From the NCBI GenBank assembly GCA_034406715.1, contig CP137865.1, positions 682,001 through 746,000 of the forward strand: a DNA stretch of 64,000 nucleotides, given 5' to 3'. This DNA comes from Rhodotorula mucilaginosa (lineage: Eukaryota > Basidiomycota > Microbotryomycetes > Sporidiobolales > Sporidiobolaceae). The stretch's first letter is position 1. Every line of letters starts with the position of its first letter. The position numbers and the translations under genes are program-made. The notes under the pieces were generated by a model, which did not search any database, had not been told where the DNA came from, and was given only the letters and a program-made list of their open reading frames with translations. Below, one piece after another: positions 21,780-35,164 of this stretch.

Positions 21780-23026
21780 ATGGATCCGTCTCCGCCGTTT
21801 CCTCCGACGCCCAGTCACCGCTTGCGAGCGCTACCTTCGCCCTGCCCTGGTTGCCTCAGCGCGCGGGCTGCATCCCTCATTGGATGCCTCATCATGACAC
21901 TCGTATACGCAGGCTGGACGATGGTTATGTACAACGTCAGTTTGATCCGATCCCGTCAGTCTTCAGGCCGGGGAGAAGAAGAAACTGACGCGAGCTGCGG
22001 CGTCGAGACAGGCTTATGCGACGGCAGCTTCGGTTCGGGGTTCGACTGCTCCCGCCGCCTTCGACGAGCTCGCTCTTTCGACCCGGTTCAATATCTGCAC
22101 GAGTCTCTTCTGCGCCACCATGACCCTTCTCTGCCTGGGCGCCCTCGCGACCTCGGCGTTCCCGCAGCAAGACGCGGCGAGATGGCTCAGCCGCGCCATC
22201 TGGGTCGGTTGGCTCTGCACGTGGGGCTTTGGCGTCTTTGGCTTGACCTACTTTGTCGCGTCGGACGTCTTTCTCGCGAGTTTCTGCACGGCCGCAGCTT
22301 GCGGCACGAGTCCAGAGACGCTGCGACTGACCATGATTTTGGTACGTACACTCACTCGGCCGGAGGACATTCACGTTCCGGACCCGAGCTTGACTGTGAC
22401 TCGTGCGCAGGTTGTGCTTTTCACCCTCACCCTTGTCTTTTACCTCGCCGTCGTCCTGTCCGCCTATGTCCACAGTGAGTTTTGGTGGCCTTCCGAGCAA
22501 GTTGGTCAATGGACTCACACTGATTTGCCGCACCCCAGCTCTGCACCCGCACATCTTCATGTCACCTGACTCGGACACCGAGGACGAGTACTCGGACCCG
22601 GATGAAGGTTTCCAGCGCAAGCTGGAAGGTCACCTCGTCAGTATCGGCGAACCATACCTGTCCGAATACCTCGCCGCCCGTGCTCGCCGCTACGGAACCC
22701 TCGAGGAAAAGCCAGCACGGTCCGAGTCGCGTCGACGTGTTCCGTACAGCTCGAAGCAACAAGACTCTGACGTTTCCGAGGCGGATGAGACGCCTGGCGC
22801 ACGCTCGGTGGCGAAAGCTTCGCCACGCCCCGCTGCGTCTCGGCCTTCTTCGAGCGGCTCGAGCGGATCTAGCACCACTTACCGTCAGCAGCCGCGTCCT
22901 GCTGGCAACACCGGCCAGAGATACCAGCGGGGACACACGGGCGACGAGAGCAGCAGCAGCAGTGAAGCGGAATCGGACGAGGGTCCTCAGCTGTACGATG
23001 CGCCTCGCAGATCGACGCGATCTTGA
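21780..23026 (+). CDS. Uncharacterised multi-pass membrane protein
   Basis: Four exons: 21780-21935, 22012-22341, 22411-22474 and 22539-23026; 1038 nt, 345 aa. About four or five hydrophobic segments are visible: LIGCLIMTLVYAGWTMVMY (~33-51), ICTSLFCATMTLLCLGAL (~76-95), WVGWLCTWGFGVFGLTYF with the following segment (~112-145), and LFTLTLVFYLAVVLSAYV (~163-182). A ~160-aa cytosolic-looking tail follows, starting with an acidic cluster (SDSDTEDEYSDPDEG) and ending Ser/Arg/Gln-rich. The splice phases all agree. I do not recognise a family; transport or signalling roles would be guesses. Its 3' end is 349 bp from MCM6, which reads in the same direction. Confidence 0.7.
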
Positions 23027-23375
23027 CGCAAGGCGGTGGTCAGGTGCCCCCTCTCAGCACCTCGTTGGAGCGGATCAGCTGCTGCGCGGACGCCAGGTTT
23101 GGCGCAAGAATGTCGCCCGTCGAGATGTGGCGGGGGGAACAGGTCGCGGAGTTGTCTCCATATACAGAGTAGCTTTTCCGGATTGCGTCCGTGATGACGA
23201 ACGGTATGACCTTTGCAAAGAGCGTCTGTAGGCCCGGGAAAGCGTGGAAAACCGCGAGAAAAAATGCTCGCGTCGAGACGCGAGACGCGTCTTCAAAGAC
23301 GCGCGCCTTTCGCGGTTCGAGGTTCCCTCGTTCGCTCTCCATCTCCCGACCAGACGCTACTGGGAAGCTCGAAAG
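23027..23375. promoter_or_regulatory. Intergenic, MCM6 promoter region
   Basis: 349 bp between the membrane-protein stop and the MCM6 ATG. Contains two ACGCGT-type cores (CGAGACGCGAGACGCGTC near 23274-23291; ACGCGC near 23299). ACGCGT is the core of the MluI cell-cycle box bound by MBF upstream of replication genes in yeasts. The match is suggestive only. Confidence 0.35.
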
Positions 23376-26776
<3,401 letters not shown>

Positions 26777-27244
26777 TTTCGCGCCTGTTTCTCTTCCGTT
26801 GTGTATCGGTTTTGCTCGCGGTTGTATCCTTTCGGTTCGGCTCGTCGGTTGTTCGTAGTTGTCTTGATGGTGCGTGTGTACACTATGCTCATGCATGGCG
26901 GTCTCTTTCTCATCGCAGCTCTTTTCCCTTTGCCCCTTCATTCCTTCAAAGCCAGGGAGGAATGCTTTAAATCGAATTGGCATCGCTATGGAGCAACAAA
27001 CTGAGTCGAGAACGGAACGTGAGGGGAAAAGGTGCGCGAGGGCGGGTCGAATCGATCGAGAGCCCGTTTTGCGCGCAAAGGGAAGAGGGTACGCAGAACA
27101 CGACGAGCACAAGGGGACGAGGTATCGATGAGGCAAAGGGGTGGCGATGGTGAACACGCGCGCGCACACAAAGAAAAGGGGTTGGGGGGTGGTGGAAAGC
27201 AGACGACTGGGGATAGAACGAGAACAGAGAAACCGAATATCGCT
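26777..27244. other. Convergent 3' flanks of MCM6 and 14-3-3
   Basis: 468 bp between two stop codons facing each other. No gene seen; presumably both 3' UTRs. Confidence 0.5.
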
Positions 27245-28494
27245 TTAGGCTGCCTCCTCGCCGGTCGCGGGTGCGGCGGCGGCAGCGGCGGCGGCGGCTC
27301 CCTCTTCCGGCTTGATCTCCTCGGCCTTGGGCTGGTCCTCGGCGCTGAGATCGCTGGTCCAGAGGGTCAGGTTGTCCCGGAGGAGCTGCATGATGAGGGT
27401 CGAGTCCTTGTACGACTCTTCCGAGAGCGTGTCGAGTTCCGCGATCGCGTCATCGAACGCCGTCTTGGCGAGCGAGCACGCCTTGTCCGGCGAGTTGAGG
27501 ATCTCGTAGTAAAAGACGGAGAAGTTGAGCGCGAGGCCGAGGCGGATCGGGTGCGTCGGTGCGAGTTCGGTCGCGGCAATCTCGGACGCGGCCTTGTACG
27601 CCTCGAGCGACGCGTCGGCGTTCTTCTGGCGCGGCTCGCCGGTCGCAAACTCGGCGAGGTAGCGGTGGTAGTCACCCTTCATCTTGTGGTAGAACACCTG
27701 GTCGCCGGCAACAGCCCGGATCAGTACTGACTCGAGTATGGCGGGGGCTCAAAAACGATTGCCCCTCACCTTGGATTCGCCCGACTCGGCCGAAGGGATG
27801 AGGTGCTTCTCCAGAACCGACAGGATGTCCTCGCAGACTGTGATAAGGGTTTCGGTCAGCGCTCCTGGTGACCTGAAAATCGCAAAACAAGACGCGAGGG
27901 CAAGGAGACTGACTGCCTGCGAGTTCCTTCTCAATCTTCTCGCGGTACGCCTTGATGGCGGCGGCCTGGGCCGTGTTGCCCTTGGCCTCCTCCTTGCCCT
28001 CGATTGACGAGACGATCCTCCACGAGGCACGGCGGGCACCGATGACGTTCTTGTACGCGACCGAGAGGAGGTTGCGCTCCTCGATCGAGAGCTCCGAGTT
28101 GAGCGAAGCGATAGACTTCATTTGCGAGACCATCTGTGCGCGCGCGGGCGGGTGGTGGTGAGAACCTCTGCGTTAGTTGACGATCTCGCGTGCGCAGGTC
28201 ACAAGGCGCTGGTGCGAGGACCACACTTTCGGCCCGCTTGCACCGAGGCGGCAAGAACTGGGACACCCACCTCGTCGTAACGCTCAGCCTGCGCGAGTCA
28301 GAGCAGCCGGCAGGGTAGAGTCCAGGGGTGCATGAGTGTGTCAGTCTCGTCGGCTACGGTCCAGAGTGCGTCGTGGTCGCGCGAGCGGTCGTGAGACACG
28401 GACGGCGCGCCACGAGAGAGGAGGCGCCTGCACGCACCTGCTCGCTCAGCTTGGCCATGTAGATGGCCTCGGCGCGGTCCTGTTCGGCAGACAT
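27245..28494 (-). CDS. BMH1: 14-3-3 protein
   Basis: Five exons: 28438-28494, 28271-28288 (only 18 nt, coding AERYDE), 27914-28133, 27770-27837 and 27245-27697; 816 nt, 271 aa. It starts [19 protein letters not shown]. Conserved 14-3-3 blocks are [31 protein letters not shown], then [48 protein letters not shown] and TLWTSD. Together they form the phosphoserine-binding groove (Lys, two Arg and Tyr are all present). It is a dimeric cytosolic adaptor for phosphoproteins. The tail after TLWTSD is variable and ends in an Ala-rich, Glu-rich stretch with up to nine alanines. The exon 3/4 junction was chosen to give ELAGICEDIL in frame. The symbol is by analogy; fungi often have one or two copies. 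Confidence 0.95.
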
Positions 28495-29032
28495 GGTTGT
28501 AGATCGTTCGCGGCTGTGCACCCAAGTCGAGTTGGCAGGCAAAGACACAAGTCGGCGACCGTTTCGATGTCCCGACGCGATGACGGGGTCGCGGCGCGGT
28601 CGAGCGGCACAGGGAGCGGGCCGAGTGGACGGTGAAGGGATGATTCGCAGAGTTCAGAGGTGCACACAGCCACCCGGAGAGCGTACAGCGCCGTGTCGAG
28701 TGCGGTCGAGGCGGTGAGGGTGTGAGAGCGTCACCGATCCGGCGAGAGAGAGGAAGGGGCAGCCGAACCGCGGTCAGGGAGAGGAGAGGGGAGGGCAGGG
28801 CGCCTAGTCAGTCTATGTGCTGCTTCGTACAGTACGCGTGCACGGACTCACGTGCTGGTGGCGGTGCGGAGCGAGACGTTGTTTGACGGTCGATTCGACT
28901 CGGACTGGGGGCTTCTCGGCGCGCCGCTGGCTCTCGTAACCGCAGACACTTGCCCAGTCTAGAAGGTACTGCGCCCTCTCTCTCATGCAATCTCACAGCG
29001 TGTATATACTCGAATACTATTCAGCGATGCAA
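28495..29032. promoter_or_regulatory. 14-3-3 promoter region
   Basis: 538 bp upstream of the 14-3-3 start codon and downstream of the armadillo gene. Purine-rich near 28738-28800. No gene seen. Confidence 0.4.
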
Positions 29033-32000
29033 TCAGGAAAGCACGAGCGCCTCGGTCAGGTCCCGCACCCGCTCGCGGACGTCCAACTCCGGGTCGCGCT
29101 CCAGCGTCCGCAACTTGGCTTCCAGCCCCATCGCCCGCAGCTTCTCGACCACCTCGCGCGGAACCGCACGGCGAGTGGACCGGTGCCCGTGCGAGTGACC
29201 GTACCCGTTTCCGTGCGCGAGCCCGGCGGGCCCCGTCCGGCGGTACACGAGGTTGTGCAGCACCCACAGCGACGCCACTCGCAGCGAGAGCGAGCCACGG
29301 TCCTGCAGGCACGGGCATGGCAGACGGTCAGGTTGTGCCACAAGTGCAACGCGCCCGAGGACGCGAAAAAGAGAGGAAAAGAACGCACGAGAAAGAGAAG
29401 CAGGTACCGCAACAGCATCGTCCGCGAAGCGATCGCGAGCTGAGCCGCCTCGTGCGCCGTGGCAATGTTGTTCAAGCAGTAGAGAGCCTAGTGTCAAGCG
29501 AAAGAGCATCAGCGGGAAATTGCACGCCCTCAAGCCTGGAGTAGGACAGAGAAAAACTCACCTCAACGGCATTGCGTTCGGCCGCCGGTGCGCCAGCTCC
29601 GCTGCTACCGTTGCCGGGTCCTCCGACCGCCGCGCCTTCGGCGATCCGGTCCTCCAACAAGTCGAGTAACCGTTTCTCGCCCATCTCGTCGTCCCGCAAG
29701 CCCGTGATCGCTTCGTTGTTGGTCACGCAGGTGATGTTGCGCAAGATGCCGAGCGCGACTTCGGCGACAGACGGGACCGGCGACGCGATCAAGCTGAACG
29801 ACGTCGACACACCGCGGTAAAGGATCAGTCTTGCTAGTGCCGTCAGTTGCACAGTGCCATAGAAGACTCGCCTCGCGAGGATGTCCCAGGTCAAATGGGC
29901 CAGCACCGTCCGTTTAAAGTCCGCCGAGCTTTGATAGGTGGCTGGTGTTCGAGCAAACGGGGGGTCAGCCAGAGTAGTCCGCAGCTTACCCGAGAGCAAA
30001 GAACTGACCATTCTTGATCGCCCACATCGCGTTGAGTTGGAGCGCTTCGTTCGAGGACTTGATGACGAGTTGGCACATGCGCGGGATGCATCCGGCTTCC
30101 ACGAGAGCCTGCATGGGTTGTATCAATCCGGGTCAGTGCTGAGTATGTGCAAGTCCGTGTAGGGTGCGACGGAAAGTCCTCACGTTTCGGACCGGCGAAA
30201 ACTCGAGCAAGAGATTGGCCGCCGCCGCCGTCGCCGTCACCTTGACGACGTCGTTCTCGTCTTCGCGCAACAGCCACACCAACAACGAGTGCGCCTCACT
30301 CTCGACCATGTCGGTCCGCAAGACCGAAACGCTCCTCGACAGGGCTCGGACGCAGTGGCAGGCTGCGGCGCGGACGCCGACGAAGGGGTGGAGGAACGAT
30401 TCGAGGATCAGAGGGAGGAGTTGCGCGTCGAGGACGGCGCGGCGGTGCGTCTCCGAGGTGGCACAGAGTGTCGCGATCGACAGCAGGAGCCCCTGCAGAG
30501 CCAGGCGACGAGCAGGCGAAGGATTAGCAAACGTGCTCGGCGGAAGGTATTCCTAGTTCCAGAACGTACTTCGCGGACGCGGCCGAGTTCCTCGAGGGTA
30601 GCAGGTGTCGGATACGGGTTCTCTTGCTTGACGTTCTCGGCGAGGAGTGCTCGAAAGACATTGAGACACTGCGCGGCGACGGCGCGTTGCTGCATGTTCG
30701 GCTCGTCGGCGACGTGATAGGCTTGTGGCCGATCGGCGCACGTTAGGAACGTCTGATGACTGAAGGGATGGCAGTAGAAAGAGGGACAGGGGACCCTCAC
30801 CGAATATGAATGCGGCTCGCGCGCGAAGTTCCGACTCGTGCTCGATCAAACTGAGCAGCGTCGAGGTGACCGCGCCCCCGAGTTCCGAATCCAATTTCGA
30901 CCTGCCGGTATATCGGTTGAACTGCTTTGAGAGGACGCTGCAGAGCGCGGCGGCAGCGAGGCGCAGCGAGGGAGTTGGAGATTGCATGAAGCTGGCGTAA
31001 CGCTGCAGGTTGGAGCTGTCGGTGCCTGCGGCACTGCCACCTTGCACTGTCGTACAGGAACCCTCGTCAGCGGCCGATACCACACGCGTAAGCCATGTGC
31101 GAGAGGAACACGACGCAACTGAGAAGAGCCACGGTCGCCTCTCTCGAGTCGCGAGCGATGGTCGTCATGGCGCGCAAGACACTTTCCTTGACCTGCGGAC
31201 CCGATCCTGAACGATCAGCATCTGTGATTGAGACTTGCAGTCGGAAATGGATCGGCACTCGCCTTGTCAGGGGCGATTTGTACGAGCTCCCGCAGGGTCG
31301 CGATGGCCTGTGCGCCCTCATCCCCGTGCACCAAGGCTTCCCTCTGCACGGGCGATCGCACCGTGCCCGCGAGGAATCCGCACAACAGGTCGACTTGCCG
31401 CATGCGTTCTGCCTCTCCGGATGCCGCGGGCGACACCAGGACGTGGAGCAGCAGGCGGTTCAGCAGTTCGGAACGAACGTAAGACGGCGGGGATGCGCTT
31501 GCGTGAGTCGGAGCGGAAGGTCCGACCGCGCCGCCTGGCCTCGGATCGGCAAAGGCTCTCAGGAGGACCTCGTCTGCTTTAGCTTGCAGCTGTGCGAGGT
31601 CGACAACGTCGAGACCTTCGACCGTACCGATCGTAGAGTCGCCTTCTTTGCCCTTGCCTTTGCCCTTCTCGTCCGCGACCTTGGCCCTATCTGCCGGGAC
31701 GACGAGGGTCCATAAACTCTCGGCGTCGCGACGCTCGACGGCATCGATCGAAGCACCGATCACGTCCGTGCCCCATTCGCGCGGCCCGACGACTTTGACC
31801 AGATCTCCGTAGAGCGCTTTCAGGGCGCGCAGGAGGGCTTCGATGGCCTTGGACTGCTCCGGTCGCGTCGAGGCGGCTCTCTGCGAGAGAGCAAGGACGA
31901 GCTGGGATGCGACGACGTCGTAGGCGTTGGCCGCGAGCAGAGTCGAGATGGCCGAGAGGGTGGCTGTCGAGACGCAAAGAGCTGCGGTCAGCTCCGGACG

Positions 32001-32377
32001 AGGCGCGGTGGCAAGAGGTGCCGGTCAAAGCCCCGGCCTGCATTCGCACTTACGGATGGAAAGGCTAGCGAGGATGCTCGCGGCTTCAGTCCGCACAGCA
32101 AGCAGCGGATCCTCGGCTGACCCTTCCGGAGCGGCTGCATCTGGGTTGGGAGCGCCGAGCAGCTGGACGAGTCTGGGCAAGAGCGAGTCGTCAGCCTGAG
32201 ATCCTGTCTTCCGTATATCCCAACTGACTGCTCGAATGCGCCTGCTTTGATGGCGGCCGCCTTTACGGATTGCGGTCCGATGATGCGCCGTTTCGTCTTT
32301 GCGAGGATCGCGAGCGTAGCGGTCGGAGTGGCATCGGGCGGTATAACCAGCAACGGTGCTGTGAGTGGCACCGTCAT
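29033..32377 (-). CDS. Armadillo-repeat protein, ARMC8/Gid5 (Vid28)-like
   Basis: About ten exons on the minus strand from ATG 32377 (exon 1 32229-32377, exon 2 32054-32172) to the stop at 29033. The N-terminus reads KTKRRIIGPQSVKAAAIKAG then GAFEQLVQLLG across the first splice. This resembles the first repeats of ARMC8. Helical leucine/alanine-rich repeats run throughout, for example AVRTEAASILASLSI, PSLRLAAAALCSVLSKQF, GVRAAACHCVRALS, NEALQLNAMWAIKNG and VALGILRNITCVTNNEA. The end (VVEKLRAMGLEAKLRTLE, DVRERVRDLTEAL) matches the closing repeat of ARMC8/Gid5. In yeast Gid5 is the scaffold that holds the substrate receptor in the GID/CTLH ubiquitin ligase, which degrades gluconeogenic enzymes. 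The family call rests on repeat pattern and termini, not on a catalytic motif, so a different armadillo protein is possible. Not every internal splice site was fixed. Confidence 0.72.
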
Positions 32378-32955
32378 CACTAGCTCTGGTCGAGTGGTTT
32401 GGCCTGAGCAAGCGACTCGACTTCGGCTCGCGGTTCGGAGCAAGGTCAAAGTGGGGAAACCAGTCGCTCTCTTCCTCTCACTCGCTACGGATAGGCATAC
32501 ACGCACTCGGACCTTGACCAGGCTACTGCAACCTGACCGCCGCTGCGCCCGTTCCTTCGCCGTCGCGCGCTCCCGCTGACCCTTCCTCGGTAGCTACTCC
32601 ATCGATCTGGATGCGGTGCTTCGCTCTTGCCCTGGCTGCGCACTGCATTACCGTGAACGACAATCAGTCCTCCGATCGTCGCAGCTGCACGCGTTGCGCT
32701 TGGCCAAGCGGATGCAGACCAACAGGCGACGCGGCTCTCCGTCGGGATGTCCGCGGAGGACGAACGCTGCTCACGATCTCGCTTGGGGCAAGAATCCTTG
32801 CACTCGCCCTTTCAGAGTGCTTGTTGTGACTCGGTACCGTCGGCAGAAAAGCCATTCTCGCCAGAACCGACGAGGGGAATCACCTGCTTCGCCGCTACCC
32901 AGACCGCTCGCACCCTCGCCCGCCCACAGCCGCGCACGAACAGTCCGTCAGCGAT
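32378..32955. promoter_or_regulatory. Shared divergent promoter region
   Basis: 578 bp between the start codons of the armadillo gene (leftward) and the LPMO-like gene (rightward). Short plus-strand open frames here are unsupported. No specific sites identified. Confidence 0.45.
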
Positions 32956-34793
32956 ATGCGCCTCACGACGACCACAGTCCTTTGCTTGATGGGCGTGCAA
33001 GCCGTGCACGCTCACATGCAGTTGGTCCTGCCGCCGGCGATCAACAGCAAGAGCGACCCGCAGACCGCCGAGGCGAACATGCACGTCCCTTCCCCTGTAC
33101 GAGGCAGAGCTACCCAACATAATCTGACAGAGGTGCATCCTTAGTGACTATTCGATGACCGCTCCGCTCAACAAAGACGGATCAAACTTTCCGGCCAAGA
33201 AGTATGCGACGAAAGCAAAGCTCGACAGCCTGAAACCTGTCGCGACTCTGGTGGCGGGAAAAGAGTTCACATGGGGGCTGGGAGGGACGGCAACTCACAA
33301 CGGCGGCAGCTGTCAAGTCGCAATTAGGTGCGTTCCACGGGATGCGTCCGTCATACCTCTCGCGCGCAGCTTTTACGTGGCAGCCGATCGCAGTAGACCG
33401 CGCCGCTTGAAGCTGACTCAAGGTGCTCCTCATGTACAGCTACGACATGATGGAGACCATGGTCGTGATAGCGAGCTGGGTCGGGGGTTGTCCATTATCA
33501 CAGTGCGTCGCTGAGATCCTTCGTCAGCCGAACACGAGGTGCTGACCACGCATTCGCGACATAAGCCCGTACAAGTTTAAAGTGCCCGACATACCGGGCT
33601 GCGACAAGTGCTTCTTCATCTGGGACTGGTTTAACAAGTCTGGAAATGTGAGCTTTAGCTTTCCTTTCCGTTCCTTCTTGTCCGCTGACCAGACCTGTCC
33701 TCCCTTGCAGCGAGAAATGTATCAGAATGTGAGCTTGCACGGTTATGTCTGACTTCGATAGGCGTTCCGAACGGATCATTGACGCACCTGCTCTCGAAAC
33801 AGGCCGCCGTGGTCTCGATCAGCGGCACGGCAAAGCAATTTGTCGGTCCGCAGATCTTCCGCGCCAACACATTCGGCGACGACGTCTGCGAGACGATCGA
33901 AGGCGACGAGATTCATTTCCCGGAGCCGGGCGACCAAGTCTTTTACGGCGCGGGCCTGTCCGCGAGCTCACCCGTCGTAAGTGCTTGGAGAAGTGCTGAA
34001 AGTCAGTTCTGCGGGTGTACCTGACGCAGCTATTTGGTACAGACTGAGGTCGACTGCCCTGGTTGGGACAACAAGAAGATTGTAAGGGGCGAGATTCTCG
34101 TCAATGAACGAACTCATCTCACCAACTCGCTCTCCGCTTCGCTCCGCAGGTGACTGTCACAGGCCCAGGCAATGGTCCGAAGGCGGTACGTACCCCTCCT
34201 CACAGTGACGTCGTGTGCAGAGTTTGCTGACCTCGACTTGATGCCCTCAATAGACTGCCCCGGTCGGCGGTGCGAGCGGGTCCAGCACCGGAGCGACCGG
34301 GAAAACGGGCATAGAATTGAGCGGGCCGCCCACCAAGACGGGAACTACAGCCGCCAAGCCGACGGGGACGGCCGATGGATCCTCAGCAAGCTCGGGCACG
34401 GAGGACCCCGAACCACCAGCAAAGACGGGCGCTGGTGACTCTGCCACCCCAACAAGCACAGGCGCAGGTGACTCTGCCCCCTCACCAAGCACAGGTGCAG
34501 GTGACTCTGGACCCGACTCTACTGCCGACACCGCAGGCAACGAACGGACCTTCCTGCTTCTCGCCGGCGGGTTTGTCGCGCTCGTCGTGCTCGCGATCGT
34601 CTTCTTCTGCCTTTTCCATCGTCGAAATCGCCGTCACTCCGGCTACAGGTCAGCATCCTCGGATGACGACTCCGAGAGCGCGTCGGATCGGCCTCGACGA
34701 CACAGCTCGAAACACAGACGGCGTCCGCGATCGCACCGGCGACGCAAGGAAAAGTCCGATTCGGACTCATCTTCGTCGGGGTCTACAAGCTGA
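32956..34793 (+). CDS. Secreted, membrane-anchored LPMO-like copper protein
   Basis: Nine exons: 32956-33080, 33145-33327, 33440-33502, 33566-33647, 33711-33728 (18 nt), 33803-33976, 34043-34081, 34151-34186 and 34254-34793; 1260 nt, 419 aa. A signal peptide (MRLTTTTVLCLMGVQAVHA) is followed directly by His, giving the free N-terminal histidine (HMQLVLPP) needed for a copper histidine brace. A second His lies in THNGGSCQ, as in AA11-like lytic polysaccharide monooxygenases. Other family blocks are DYSMTAPLNKDGSNFP, WDWFNKSGNREMYQNAAVV and GDDVCETIEGDEIHFP. Then comes a ~100-residue Ser/Thr/Gly/Pro linker with repeats of GAGDSA type, one membrane span (LLAGGFVALVVLAIVFFCLF) and a basic Arg/Ser tail. 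Intron 1 seems to be GC-AG (donor GCACGT), since it alone yields ANIDYSMTAPL. The fold suggests oxidative cleavage of chitin or related wall polymers, or copper handling; this is inferred. Confidence 0.75.
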
Positions 34794-35164
34794 GCACGGG
34801 GTAGCGGTATGGCAATTGCAGCTCAGTACAAGATATATCCACAATGTATGACTTCGGAAAGGAAAAGATTTACGGATCCGCAGCAAGCAACTGGCGCGGA
34901 AGAGCAAGGAAGCCGTTCCGCGCAGCGCGACTTTGTGTTGACGAAAGAGGTCGCAATCGTCAGTCAGCGCTCGTGAGTCCGGCTGAGCAAGACTCGTACC
35001 ATCAGACATACCAAAGAAGCTGCGCTGCGCTGCGAACGGAACCGCCAACAGCCTTGAGCGTTCTCTGCCGCCAGGTCGTCCCCTTGGACTTCTTGATCAC
35101 TCAACACCGCCAACGAGACGCTCCGCACGCCAGAAGACGCGGACAGGCGTTGTTCTCGACCGCT
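34794..35164. promoter_or_regulatory. Intergenic, RhoGEF promoter region
   Basis: 371 bp between the LPMO-like stop and the RhoGEF ATG. Nothing specific recognised. Confidence 0.4.

Noticed and set aside
33729-33802. A 33-nt intron in the LPMO-like gene (ending at the AG before 33762)
   Set aside because: Too short and out of phase; the next acceptor (33802) gives a normal 74-nt intron and the family sequence NAAVVSISG.
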